Made by a program: the position numbers and the translations under genes. The notes under the pieces were generated by a model. That model was not told the DNA's origin and searched no databases. It was given only the letters and a program-made list of their open reading frames with translations. Positions 37,667 through 47,123 of a stretch of 64,000 nt of DNA are shown piece by piece (position 1 is the first letter of the stretch; each line of letters opens with the position of its first letter). The stretch comes from Muricauda sp. MAR_2010_75 (GTDB lineage: Bacteria > Bacteroidota > Bacteroidia > Flavobacteriales > Flavobacteriaceae): positions 496,001 through 560,000 of the forward strand of contig NZ_JQNJ01000001.1 in NCBI RefSeq assembly GCF_000745185.1. Reading direction: 5' to 3'.

Positions 37667-37730
37667 GTTGACCAAATGGCCGCCGGTTCGTTCCATAGTT
37701 TTATAAAACGTACAGCCATGCAGCATTTCA

Positions 37731-38981
37731 CTATTGTGACGTGCTCACGAAAACCAAGGATTTACTGTCAGGGGACCACGCATATTGATCAAAACTGCCC
37801 TTACCCCCATAGAAATGTGCAATGGTCTTCGGCGCCCCCGCCCCAGTTGGCATGATTTTGATACTTACGTTCTGGAACCGCACTGGTTCATCAGGTTTGG
37901 CATCATGTGGCATTGACAGAAAGGCCACCCATTTCCCATCTGGTGATAGATGTGGGTACCAAGAATGGTCCAAACCGTGTGTCAATTGAACAGGCTCATT
38001 GCCATTGGCCCGTTTTCGCCAAATTTGATTGGTCGATCTTTTCCCCTCATTATAATATACAAACTTGGCTTTGCCCTTTCTTTCTGGCCCGTCCATTCTA
38101 TCTTCCGCCACTATGGGGGCGCCCCGTCCATTGACGGGAACGGAATAACTTCTATTCCCATCAAGGAAATAAATGGCTTTTCCATCCTTTGAAAAACTTG
38201 GGGAGGCCAACCCATGATCCGATATGTGTAGAACGTTCCTTTTTCCGGTTTCTATATCAACGGTTTCCACCCTGCTTCCCCTGACCACTCCTTCATGTGA
38301 TGCTGTTTCCACCAAATGGTTTGGGTGCCAATTAGGGGCAACGGGTTTGGAAATCCGCACATTCCATATTTTGGCCGTTTGACGATCCTCAGGATCATGG
38401 GCCAACACATAGGGCCCAACCAGAACCTCATCCTTTAAATCGGGCATGGTCAGGGTCTCCATTTCTTCCAAGGGTTCACCGGGATGGGCAATCCGCATGG
38501 TAACGGAATTTCCCAAACGTTCCAATTGTATGATACTCTCCCCAAAATACTGTTTGGGGAAAAATATCTCATCCTCGGGATCTCGCATATAGGCCCCACT
38601 CATCAAACGCCATTGCAGTACCACCAATCCATCTCCGTGCAAACAGGAATTGATGCTTACGGCATCATCTTCGGTAGATTCCCGTATCATCCACCCCGTC
38701 TTTCGATGGCCGTTGCCATCTTCGTTTCCTACAAGTTCAAAATTGGCCGTTAGGATAAAATCCCCTTTTATTTTCTTAAAGAGAAAATGGAACTCATCAT
38801 GGTTGAACCAAATATTACTGCCCCCTCCTGTCAAGGTATAGGTCTGGGTGGCCTCATCATATGTGGAAGATCCCGTTACGGCCGGATCACCGATGTCCAA
38901 GGCCTGCTCGAAATCCCCAATTTGGGCAAAGCAACCCATGGTGGAAAATACAATGCAAATACTCAATCTTAATTTTTTCAC
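37731..38981 (-). CDS. Secreted ConA-like (DUF1349-type) plus TolB/PD40 propeller protein, copy 2
   Basis: The 416-residue protein has a signal peptide (ending CFAQ), an N-terminal ConA/DUF1349-like domain (KIKGDFILTANFELVG, HRKTGWMIRES, NSCLHGDGLVVLQWR) and a shorter TolB-type propeller (SFSKDGKAIYFLDG, HLSPDGKWVAFLS, AWSPDSKSLVFVS). It matches the protein at 34250-35764 in domain order, but is about 90 residues shorter, with fewer propeller repeats. The two copies converge around the ThuA and TIM-barrel genes. Confidence 0.75.
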   Translation of the reverse strand: MKKLRLSICIVFSTMGCFAQIGDFEQALDIGDPAVTGSSTYDEATQTYTLTGGGSNIWFNHDEFHFLFKKIKGDFILTANFELVGNEDGNGHRKTGWMIRESTEDDAVSINSCLHGDGLVVLQWRLMSGAYMRDPEDEIFFPKQYFGESIIQLERLGNSVTMRIAHPGEPLEEMETLTMPDLKDEVLVGPYVLAHDPEDRQTAKIWNVRISKPVAPNWHPNHLVETASHEGVVRGSRVETVDIETGKRNVLHISDHGLASPSFSKDGKAIYFLDGNRSYSVPVNGRGAPIVAEDRMDGPERKGKAKFVYYNEGKRSTNQIWRKRANGNEPVQLTHGLDHSWYPHLSPDGKWVAFLSMPHDAKPDEPVRFQNVSIKIMPTGAGAPKTIAHFYGGKGSFDQYAWSPDSKSLVFVSTSQ

Positions 38982-39348
38982 GATAGTACTGATTTTTTAA
39001 ATAAGGTTTCGATGCACACTTGTCCAGAATTTTGGAGGGGTCGCATCATTTAAAGACAAGGCTAAATGTAATTCCCGTAATCTTGGAAGAGGTTAAATAT
39101 TTACAATTTATGGTCGAAATTTTATCGGAATTGATGCGTGGGATTGCCCTGAAAAGAAATAGGCCCTGAAAACCTAGCTACTAACCAACCTTTGATAAAG
39201 GATATCCCATCCCAAATAAGGAATTAACCTGACTTCGATCCCTATCAAAAAATGGATAGTAAGTATAGGTGTCGGACTAAAAAACCTTTGAAAGAACCTA
39301 TATACCCATGACCAGCATACAATCGCCAATTGTCTTCATTATTTGATG
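38982..39348 (-). other. 367-bp gap without recognised content
   Basis: I see no gene, RNA or clear promoter here. It separates two minus-strand genes. Confidence 0.5.
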
Positions 39349-40515
39349 CTAGCCGACCTCCCTTTTTTCTTTGCTCACGGATTCAGCCAAACCTCGCATA
39401 TACCCAATGGCAAACAAGTTCCCAAGATCCATATATCCAGGTCTTTTATTCTCCTCCCCCGCCATGGTTGGAACATGGTCAGCGCGCATCGCACCTTTAA
39501 AACCAATGTCATAATAGGCCCTCATGGCCTCATACATATCGATATCTCCCTCATCATGGAAAGTTTCGGTAAATTTGGTACTGGGCAATTCTCCACTGAG
39601 TTCCCTGACATTTCTAAAATGTACAAAGTGTATTTTACCCGCATTTCCCCATCGCCTGATCAATGTTGGGATATCAGGCCCCATTAGAGAAAAATTTCCC
39701 TGGCACATGGTAATTCCATTGTAATCGCTTGCAATGATATCCAACATCCGATCGAAATTCTCCACAGTGTTCATGATCCTGGGGATTCCCTGTATGCTGT
39801 GTACTTGTGGATCATCTGGGTGTAAGGCCAACTTCATACCGATCTGCTCTGCCTCGGGGACCACTGCCCTTAAAAAATACCCTAGGTTGTCCCATAGCGT
39901 CTCTTTGGTGAATTCTCCATACTCGGTCAAAGGTTTGTCCTTTACCGCATCATAATCAAAGGCGGTCATTAGGGCTCCGCCCCTTCCCAGTCTGGCCATG
40001 TCGGTCCTCGCCCAACTAATGACCGGCATCCAATTATAGCAGATCACATCCACCCCAGCTTTTTTTACGTTCTTCATAAAGGTGATGAAGTTCTCTATTT
40101 CTTCATCCTTTCCCTCCAAGCCCAGTTTTGTCTTATTGCCCAAAGATGGGGGGCCTTCTACCACATTATACTTGAGCCCGACAGATTTCCAGGCATCCAC
40201 CACATCTTTTATGGATTCATACTCCCAGGGTTTTCCATTAGGATTCCTAAAAAGTCTTCCATCTATCCCGGCCACTGCACCATAAGCACCCATTTGTTTC
40301 GCCAATTCTATTAAATAGGCATGGGCTTCCATTCCCCAGAAGTACGCGTTGCTCATTTCTATCCCTGCATCCTTTGAAAGCCCGTTCAATTCTGCAGTTT
40401 GCTTTATATTTTTTTGTGCTTGGTGTCCTGAACGGGCATATGCAATACCCCCTAAGGAGGCCATGGCCGCCATAGAGGCACTTTTTTTTATGAAACTTCT
40501 CCTATTTTTCTTCAT
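39349..40515 (-). CDS. Tat-exported mannonate dehydratase-like (UxuA-type) TIM-barrel protein
   Basis: I choose the ATG at 40515 (388 residues), which begins MKKNRRSFIKK, a Tat signal. The TIM barrel shows metal-site motifs like those of UxuA-type mannonate dehydratase: H232 in LHPDDPQ, C271 in ITMCQGN, H299 in HFVHFRNV, and the acidic DEGDIDM segment. UxuA removes water from D-mannonate to give 2-keto-3-deoxygluconate, normally in the cytoplasm, so a Tat signal is odd. It may act on oxidised mannosides in the periplasm, or be a related isomerase or dehydratase. It is divergent from the GMC gene. Confidence 0.75.
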   Translation of the reverse strand: MKKNRRSFIKKSASMAAMASLGGIAYARSGHQAQKNIKQTAELNGLSKDAGIEMSNAYFWGMEAHAYLIELAKQMGAYGAVAGIDGRLFRNPNGKPWEYESIKDVVDAWKSVGLKYNVVEGPPSLGNKTKLGLEGKDEEIENFITFMKNVKKAGVDVICYNWMPVISWARTDMARLGRGGALMTAFDYDAVKDKPLTEYGEFTKETLWDNLGYFLRAVVPEAEQIGMKLALHPDDPQVHSIQGIPRIMNTVENFDRMLDIIASDYNGITMCQGNFSLMGPDIPTLIRRWGNAGKIHFVHFRNVRELSGELPSTKFTETFHDEGDIDMYEAMRAYYDIGFKGAMRADHVPTMAGEENKRPGYMDLGNLFAIGYMRGLAESVSKEKREVG

Positions 40516-41197
40516 CTGTTCGTTGATTATCAATTATTGTTCTGGCCTTGAACCAGTACCCCGCAATATCATGGAAGCACCATATGGCATTCCCATACCG
40601 AATGACCTTACCGTTCCCTGGGATTTTCCTTTAAGGCTGGCAACACGGCACCTATAAATCCGGTAACCAAAAAGCAGTGAACAGCCCCCTATAACTGTGC
40701 TTTTCCTTTTTTCCATTTCCTTATCAAATCGGAAACACCCGAACCAATTTGCTGTTGCGTCCCCAATAAAAATAACAAAGTTTTTCTGTTCATCGGTTCA
40801 TCCCAACCCCGCATCGTTGAAAGCGTCAAACCGTTTGGGAGCCTAGCTCTATTTCACATTTTGCCAGAGCCATTCCCCGTTGATCCCTGAATCGCCCACG
40901 TCCCTATCGATTAAAAACCCGGCTCCAAACTTTTGCAATAAACAGAGAATATCTAAGCCATCCCATAGTCTTGTGACCCACCAATTTTCAAACTACTGGA
41001 ACCATTGCAGACCAGTTTTTCACAAGATCGTTACCCAATACGTTGTGAACGGGAGTTGTTCCTGTGGAAAAGTATGGCTTGTCCATCAGCTCTCTTACAA
41101 CTATTTTGTCATTCTATTAACCTTTTTGTTCAGATACAAAGAAATCATCATTAGTTCCCTTCATATTTTTATACTTTGGCAAAAAAATAAACAATTA
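40516..41197. other. Divergent region between the UxuA-like and GMC genes
   Basis: These 682 bp hold no supportable gene. An open frame of about 60 codons on the minus strand (40534-40716) ends 18 bp before the UxuA-like start but has no recognisable content. An open frame upstream of the GMC gene, in frame from 40880, does not look like protein. Promoters for both genes are expected here. Confidence 0.45.
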
Positions 41198-42919
41198 GTG
41201 CAGATAATAGAATCTTCAGTTGTCTATGATGTCATCATTGTAGGCTCTGGTGCAGGAGGTGGAATGGCCACCAAAATTCTCTCTGAGGCTGGATTGAAGG
41301 TGGCCGTTGTCGAGGCCGGCCCCTTCTTTGATCCGGCAGACCCTGAACAAAGAACCCAAATGAGATGGCCCTATGAGTCTCCGAGGAGGGGCGCGAACAC
41401 AAAGAGACCATTTGGTGATTTCGACTCAGCCTATGGGGGATGGGAAATAGAGGGGGAACCTTATACGAATGCCGAGAACAGCAATTTCAGATGGTTCCGC
41501 TCCCGGATGTTGGGGGGACGTACCAACCATTGGGGACGGATTTCGCTCCGTTTTGGTCCTCGGGATTTCAAAGGAAAGGACCATGATGGTCTGGGAGAGA
41601 ATTGGCCCATTGGATATGAGGATGTAAAACCCTATTACGACAAAGTGGATAAACTGATCGGTGTCTTCGGGACCAATGAAGGTTTGCCCAACGACCCTGA
41701 TGGGTTCTTTCTTCCTCCCCCAAAACCAAGGTTACATGAACTCTTCTTTATAAAAGGTGCAAAAAAATCGAACATTCCGGTGTATCCATCCAGGATGTCC
41801 ATGCTTACCAAGAGAATCAATAACGACAGGGGGGTCTGTTTCTACTGCGGGCAATGCTCAAGGGCCTGCCAGATCTATGCTGATTTTTCCTCTGGCACTT
41901 GTTTGATATTCCCGGCCCAAAAGAATGGTGGCCAGATAGACCTTTTTGTGAACTGTATGGTACGTGAGGTAACCACGGACCAAGAGGGGAAGGCCACAGG
42001 GGTTTCCTATATCAGCAAGGAGGACAGGAAGGAATACAAATTAAGGGGAAAAATAGTGGTGTTGGCCGCATCTGCCTGCAGCACCGCAAGAATACTTTTA
42101 AATTCAAAGAGCAGGCAACATCCAAATGGTTTGGGCAACAGCAGTGACATTGTCGGGAAGTACCTCCATGATTCAACCGGGACAGGCAGAGCTAGTTTTG
42201 TACCCGATCTCATGAACAGAAAACCTACCTACAATGAGGATGGTGTTGGGGGCATGCACATCTACACACCTTGGTGGTTGGACAATAAGAACTTGGATTT
42301 TCCAAGGGGATACCATCTAGAGATATGGGGAGGCATGAAGATGCCGGCATATGGTTTTGGTTTCGATCCAAACGAATTCAATACATTCTTTGGCCTCACG
42401 GTAGGCGGGTATGGAAATAGCTTGCGAAAGGATGTCAAAAAGTATTATGGTTCCATCGTGGGCATGTCGGGAAGGGGGGAATCGATACCACAAAAAAGCA
42501 ACTACTGCGAAATTGACGACACAAAAGTTGATGAATTCGGCATACCCGTTCTCAAGTTCAACTATCAATGGACCGACAATGAAATCAGGCAAGTAAAGCA
42601 CATGCATGACACATTTGAAGAAATCTTCCACAATATAGGGGCAGAACCCTTGGGCGAAAGACCTAGTGAAGAGCAAAACTTTGGTATCGAGGCCCCCGGT
42701 ATGATAATCCATGAAGTGGGCACCACCCGTATGGGTGATGATGAAAAGACCTCCGTGGTCAACAGCCACCAACAATTGCATGATGTGGACAACGTGTTTA
42801 TTGTGGATGCGGGACCCTTTGTGTCCCAAGCGGACAAGAATCCAACATGGACCATCTTGGCGCTCTCATGGAGAACCTCAGACTATATTGTGGAACAACT
42901 CAAACAGCAGAACATCTAG
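41198..42919 (+). CDS. GMC-family FAD-dependent oxidoreductase (glycoside/gluconate dehydrogenase flavoprotein)
   Basis: The most likely start is the GTG at 41198 (573 residues), which begins MQIIESS right before the FAD dinucleotide-binding motif VIIVGSGAGGGMA; the open frame extends upstream without a plausible protein. Other features are GGRTNHWGR, a cysteine-rich FYCGQCSRAC segment, and the C-terminal HEVGTTRMG and NPTWTILALSWR blocks that carry the catalytic His and Asn. This branch of GMC proteins pairs with a small subunit and a c-type cytochrome to oxidise sugars or glycosides, for example at C3. The small subunit gene follows after 2 bp. Confidence 0.85.
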   Translation: MQIIESSVVYDVIIVGSGAGGGMATKILSEAGLKVAVVEAGPFFDPADPEQRTQMRWPYESPRRGANTKRPFGDFDSAYGGWEIEGEPYTNAENSNFRWFRSRMLGGRTNHWGRISLRFGPRDFKGKDHDGLGENWPIGYEDVKPYYDKVDKLIGVFGTNEGLPNDPDGFFLPPPKPRLHELFFIKGAKKSNIPVYPSRMSMLTKRINNDRGVCFYCGQCSRACQIYADFSSGTCLIFPAQKNGGQIDLFVNCMVREVTTDQEGKATGVSYISKEDRKEYKLRGKIVVLAASACSTARILLNSKSRQHPNGLGNSSDIVGKYLHDSTGTGRASFVPDLMNRKPTYNEDGVGGMHIYTPWWLDNKNLDFPRGYHLEIWGGMKMPAYGFGFDPNEFNTFFGLTVGGYGNSLRKDVKKYYGSIVGMSGRGESIPQKSNYCEIDDTKVDEFGIPVLKFNYQWTDNEIRQVKHMHDTFEEIFHNIGAEPLGERPSEEQNFGIEAPGMIIHEVGTTRMGDDEKTSVVNSHQQLHDVDNVFIVDAGPFVSQADKNPTWTILALSWRTSDYIVEQLKQQNI

Positions 42920-42921
42920 AA

Positions 42922-43641
42922 ATGGACAGGAGAAAAAGTTTAAAATCAATCATATTTGGTGGTGTTGCAACAGGTTTGGCGGCCCATGGGTGCAAACCCG
43001 ATATGATAAGTGTGGACAATGAGATCATTGAGTCCCCAAAATACACTTATGGAAGGACACCAGAGGAAAAAGCCCATGACGATGAACTCTTTGGGGAAAC
43101 ATTCTTCAATGCGCATGAGATGGAGACCATCGCCATACTTTGTGATCTGATTCTCCCCGCCGATCAAGACCAAGGATTGCAAAGTGCAACGGATGCAAAC
43201 GTTCCGGAATTCATAGAGTTCATGTCCAAGGATATCCCAGAAATGCAGATTCCCCTGAGAGGGGGCTTGATGTGGTTGGACCATAGGTGCAATGTTGACC
43301 ATAATACCCCATTTAAATTGGCAACATTGGAGCAACAGGAAGCCCTCTTGGATACGATTGCCTATCCGGACCCGGTGATACCAGATGAAGAGCAACCTCT
43401 CGAAAAACAGTTCTTTTCCCTGTTGCGAAATCTTACCTTGACGGGATATTACACTTCCAAAATTGGAATTGAGGAATTGGGGTATCAGGGCAACACACCC
43501 AATGTATGGGATGGAGTGCCAGACCATATCTTGGCCCAGCATGGTATTTCCTACGACGAGGAGTGGTTGGCAAAATGCGTGGACCAAAGCCAACGGAACA
43601 CCACAGCGGAATGGGATCAAGATGGAAACCTGTTGACCTGA
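42922..43641 (+). CDS. Gluconate 2-dehydrogenase subunit 3-like small subunit
   Basis: The ATG at 42922, 2 bp after the GMC stop, gives 239 residues. The N-terminus DRRKSLKSIIFGGVATGLAAHGC looks like a Tat and possible lipoprotein signal, which would carry the folded GMC partner across the membrane. The conserved core AILCDLILPADQ and the later ADQ/DPVIP and FFSLLRNLTLTGYYTS segments match the family. It has no cofactor of its own; it acts as export chaperone and structural subunit of the flavoprotein complex. Confidence 0.88.
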   Translation: MDRRKSLKSIIFGGVATGLAAHGCKPDMISVDNEIIESPKYTYGRTPEEKAHDDELFGETFFNAHEMETIAILCDLILPADQDQGLQSATDANVPEFIEFMSKDIPEMQIPLRGGLMWLDHRCNVDHNTPFKLATLEQQEALLDTIAYPDPVIPDEEQPLEKQFFSLLRNLTLTGYYTSKIGIEELGYQGNTPNVWDGVPDHILAQHGISYDEEWLAKCVDQSQRNTTAEWDQDGNLLT

Positions 43642-43671
43642 GGGAAGCATGTATTTTGGCTGTCAGTTCAA

Positions 43672-45201
43672 TTACAGCTGCTTGTGGATCGTCCTATTTT
43701 CAAGATATAAAATGTCAAAATCATTTTCTTCCCTAAATGATAGACTCTTCAACACATTAAAGTTTCCCAACATAAGGTCAACATCCCCGTCTTTATCAAA
43801 GTCTCCCTTATCCATGACAAGCCAATTCCCGGTCTTTGCCTTTTCGGTGACATAGGGTATAAAACTATAGGATATGGCATCCTGATTTTCCAGGTAAACA
43901 AATCCCTCTTCTGGATTGTTTTCAAAATCTGGGAAGAATGACATCGTGGCAAAGTCAATGTCCCCATCCAGGTCAAAATCATCCGCCAAAACCCGGGTCA
44001 CACCATTAATGGGATAGAACCACTCTTCGGTGAATTGATTTGCACCATTGTTCAAGTACAATCGAATCCCATGGTATGGTTTTAGAAAATTGGAATAATC
44101 TGCATTGTCCCCATTGGCCGTGACAATATCAAAATGACCATCTTTATTGTAATCCAACACGGAAAACCAACTAAGGCCATATTCGGGGGGAAGCCCAATC
44201 AACCGTTCGACATCAAACTGTAAGTCGTCTTTTTGGACAAAAGCGTATATTCCCTCCCTGCCTTGGGAAAACAGCGCTATGATATCTTTTTTCCCGTCAC
44301 CATCAATATCCAATATATCCACTTTTATGGCCCCTGGCAACTGCATTAATGTATTCTTGGCGAATGTTGAATCTTTTTTTACAAATAGGGAAAGTTCACC
44401 GGTAAGGTGCCCAAACTCACAAACAAGTATTTCATTTTGGCCATCCCCGTTCAAATCAACCACTTGACTGTAAACAGGTCTATGCAATTTTTCCATTCCG
44501 GGGATGGCCCCGCCACTTGCATGGTACATTTTCCCTTTTGGAATCTCACTTGGCCCCATTTTCCCCATTTCCGTGATATAAAGGGTATCCTGCCCTAGGA
44601 CAGTTAAAACCACTGGTGATTCAAAAAATTCAGCCATGGGCGATGGTTTCTGCCATTCATGAACCTGACCGAACACATCCCCGATGAACACCCTTCCACT
44701 TGCAGGATCAAATCCAATGTTGACGATGCCACCGGAAGGACCCATGTCCAATTTCCTTGGTACGGCATCAAATTGAACAAGTTTTGAAGATCTTCCCTTT
44801 CGTATTGGTAGGTTGGGAACACTATCCGGAGCCTGACTAAGAATATAATCCCGCAACCTTTCCCATGTCACACTGTCCAAAATGGGCTCTTCCGGATACG
44901 CATTGCTCAATCGAACATAATGGTTCTCTTCTATAGAATACTTGTAGGGGTTGAAATCGTCATAGCGATATCCCATCCGTGCGGCCATTTCGGGCAGCAC
45001 GTTCTTTTCCCAAATAGCTTTTGGAATATTTGACGGTTCGGGAGCGATGTGACAACTGCCGCAATACATTTGATATTCATCCGCAACACGAATCATCTCT
45101 CGGTTTCTCTTGGGGAAGAACAAAATCACATAAAAAATGCCAAAGATCAATACTGCAAGGGTCACTGGAAAGAACCGCTTTGTGTATTTCTTAACATCCA
45201 T
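43672..45201 (-). CDS. Membrane-anchored monoheme cytochrome c fused to FG-GAP repeats
   Basis: I use the ATG at 45201 (509 residues); an ATG at 45213 adds four. A transmembrane anchor lies near residues 10-29. A c-type heme motif CGSCH lies at 47-51 in the segment YCGSCHIAPEP. From about residue 110 to the end come FG-GAP/VCBS repeats (DLNGDGQNEIL, DIDGDGKKDII, DYNKDGHFDIV, DFDLDGDIDFA, DFDKDGDVDLM). The heme domain could take electrons from the GMC complex encoded convergently 30 bp away. The repeats suggest a calcium-binding propeller for substrate or partner binding. Confidence 0.8.
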   Translation of the reverse strand: MDVKKYTKRFFPVTLAVLIFGIFYVILFFPKRNREMIRVADEYQMYCGSCHIAPEPSNIPKAIWEKNVLPEMAARMGYRYDDFNPYKYSIEENHYVRLSNAYPEEPILDSVTWERLRDYILSQAPDSVPNLPIRKGRSSKLVQFDAVPRKLDMGPSGGIVNIGFDPASGRVFIGDVFGQVHEWQKPSPMAEFFESPVVLTVLGQDTLYITEMGKMGPSEIPKGKMYHASGGAIPGMEKLHRPVYSQVVDLNGDGQNEILVCEFGHLTGELSLFVKKDSTFAKNTLMQLPGAIKVDILDIDGDGKKDIIALFSQGREGIYAFVQKDDLQFDVERLIGLPPEYGLSWFSVLDYNKDGHFDIVTANGDNADYSNFLKPYHGIRLYLNNGANQFTEEWFYPINGVTRVLADDFDLDGDIDFATMSFFPDFENNPEEGFVYLENQDAISYSFIPYVTEKAKTGNWLVMDKGDFDKDGDVDLMLGNFNVLKSLSFREENDFDILYLENRTIHKQL

Positions 45202-45287
45202 TTTATGTCCCAATGTGAATCTTTACAATTTGTGGTCGCTTAATGACCGGATTATGTTCCTCTTCGTCTTTAAGCTAATAAAAGGTT

Positions 45288-46661
45288 TCACCGCAACGTG
45301 GTAAAACTTGATGCAGGCAGATTGGCCCTGTTGAAAACATTGGCCTGTAGGGTATTGCCCCATGCAAACCTGACATATTTGGGGTCTTTGACCTTTTTGG
45401 ACGAAACCACAATCGTTTCCCCTTGGACAACAAAAGTTGCTGGAAAGAATTTCTTGTCATGGCCCGCTATCTCGAACATGGATTTCTTATCCTTAACATA
45501 AAGACCTTTTGCATGCCTAAAGGAAATTATGGCCTTATTCCTATTGAAAGTAACTTGCTTGAACAAGGGACTTTCAACCAAACCATCAATAGTGGTGTAA
45601 TGTTTTTTCAAGGCCACCTTGGCAAGTCTTTCACCAACTGATTTTTTGTCCTTCGGGTGAATGTCATCTACTGGGGAAACATCACTGATCACCACCATTG
45701 CGGTATTGGAAACTTGGTCAAGCACCCGTCTTTGTGCATCCCTGATCTCCACCCCGTTATCATTGCCCTCTCCATATTGATAAGGGGCGATCTGAACGAA
45801 ATAAAAAGGAAAATTCTTTTTCCACAATGCCCTCCAAGACTCAATCAAGCTCCCAAGGGTCTTGTCATAAACCTGTGATCCAGTGTTTGCCTCACCTTGG
45901 TACCACAGTGTTCCGGCCAATCCAAATCCCACCAAAGGATGGATCATTGCATTGTATGCCCTTGCAGGTTCCACGGGACCCCATACCACTGGGGTCAATT
46001 GGTTTGCCGCCGATGCAATCACACTGTTGCTTTCAATGGTTTCTTCGGGCATCCAGACCTCCGCGGGTGTTCCTCCCCAGGCGGACACAATCAGTCCGAC
46101 AGGTACACCCCTCAACTCCTTCCCTAGTTCTTTAGCAAAAAAATACGCCACCGCACTGGAGGTTTTCATACTTTCAGGGGTACAAACCTCCCAATGGCCA
46201 GGCACATTGTCCTGGGGTGTATTCGCTGACTTTTTTGGAACATTAAAAAACCGGATCTGTGGCTGTTGGGCCTGAGCCACCGCATCATCCCCATTGTCAA
46301 TTCCCCAACTGGCGGACATTTCCATGTTGGACTGTCCAGAACACAACCAAACCTCTCCCACTAGAATATCTTCCAATAAAATCGCATTGTTGCCCACAAT
46401 TTTTAGGCTATAGGGGCCGCCATACGCAGGTGTTCTCAAAAGCAGTTCCCAATGCGCCTGATTATCGGCCTTGGTGGCATAAACTTCTTGGGTCCATGAG
46501 GGAGATATGGTGATTACCTCATTCGGGCTGGCCCATCCCCAGATTTTCACCTCTTCTTGTTGCTGGAGGACCATATGATCTGAAAATACCGAAGGTAGGG
46601 TGACATTGGCCATCGAAACCTTGACAGCGATAAGGAACAATACCGATAGTGTCCATTTCAT
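45288..46661 (-). CDS. Secreted sialate O-acetylesterase-type (SASA) carbohydrate esterase
   Basis: The start at 46661 (457 residues) directly gives a signal peptide (WTLSVLFLIAVKVSMA); an ATG at 46709 adds sixteen residues. The SGNH-hydrolase block VWLCSGQSNMEMS carries the catalytic serine, LWYQGEANT follows, and the catalytic Asp/His pair lies in DDIHPKDK. Members remove acetyl groups from sialate, xylan or mannan. In this context, deacetylation of acetylated glucomannan is the best guess. It lies about 70 bp downstream of nothing on its strand and is followed by the cytochrome/FG-GAP gene. Confidence 0.82.
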   Translation of the reverse strand: MKWTLSVLFLIAVKVSMANVTLPSVFSDHMVLQQQEEVKIWGWASPNEVITISPSWTQEVYATKADNQAHWELLLRTPAYGGPYSLKIVGNNAILLEDILVGEVWLCSGQSNMEMSASWGIDNGDDAVAQAQQPQIRFFNVPKKSANTPQDNVPGHWEVCTPESMKTSSAVAYFFAKELGKELRGVPVGLIVSAWGGTPAEVWMPEETIESNSVIASAANQLTPVVWGPVEPARAYNAMIHPLVGFGLAGTLWYQGEANTGSQVYDKTLGSLIESWRALWKKNFPFYFVQIAPYQYGEGNDNGVEIRDAQRRVLDQVSNTAMVVISDVSPVDDIHPKDKKSVGERLAKVALKKHYTTIDGLVESPLFKQVTFNRNKAIISFRHAKGLYVKDKKSMFEIAGHDKKFFPATFVVQGETIVVSSKKVKDPKYVRFAWGNTLQANVFNRANLPASSFTTLR

Positions 46662-47123
46662 CATAAAATCGAGGATTTTTAAAACGTTATATAAAAAAGC
46701 ATTCATCAATTCTAAAATCCATAGAATTGGAAAAATATCTTTAAATATAAGCCAAATCCAATTGAACTCTAGGCTAACTTTTCCTTTATATTCCTCATAT
46801 TGAGATAAACCTGCTTAAAAAATAAAATTGGAGAAATTAAATAGAAATTTTGAGCACACCGAATAAAAATCAATGGTATATGCCAACATCATGGATAGTG
46901 CCCATTTCAATATGGAACATTGTAACGAATGACTTGAAGCAGGAGCTAATTGACTATGGCTGAGTGCTCTTGATAAACAATCCAATGTTCGCCAAATTTT
47001 GTTTAACTTAAAATACCTGCAGATTTGAACCTGAACAATCAATTCACCGACCACAAACGCTTACATCCAACACACAACAATAAGCTCGTCTTTTAGGTCC
47101 CTTTTTAACATATTACAAAAAAC
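46662..47123. other. 462-bp gap with AT-rich sequence
   Basis: No supportable gene. Parts of 46870-47030 read as open on the plus strand but are broken by stops, and no family is recognised. The traN remnant starts at its right end. Confidence 0.4.

Noticed and set aside
40880..41197. Upstream extension of the GMC frame by 106 codons
   Set aside because: The extension has no protein-like pattern, and the GTG at 41198 gives the usual N-terminus right before the FAD-binding motif.
46870..47030. Plus-strand reading suggestive of a transposase remnant
   Set aside because: Several stops break it and I cannot match it to any family.
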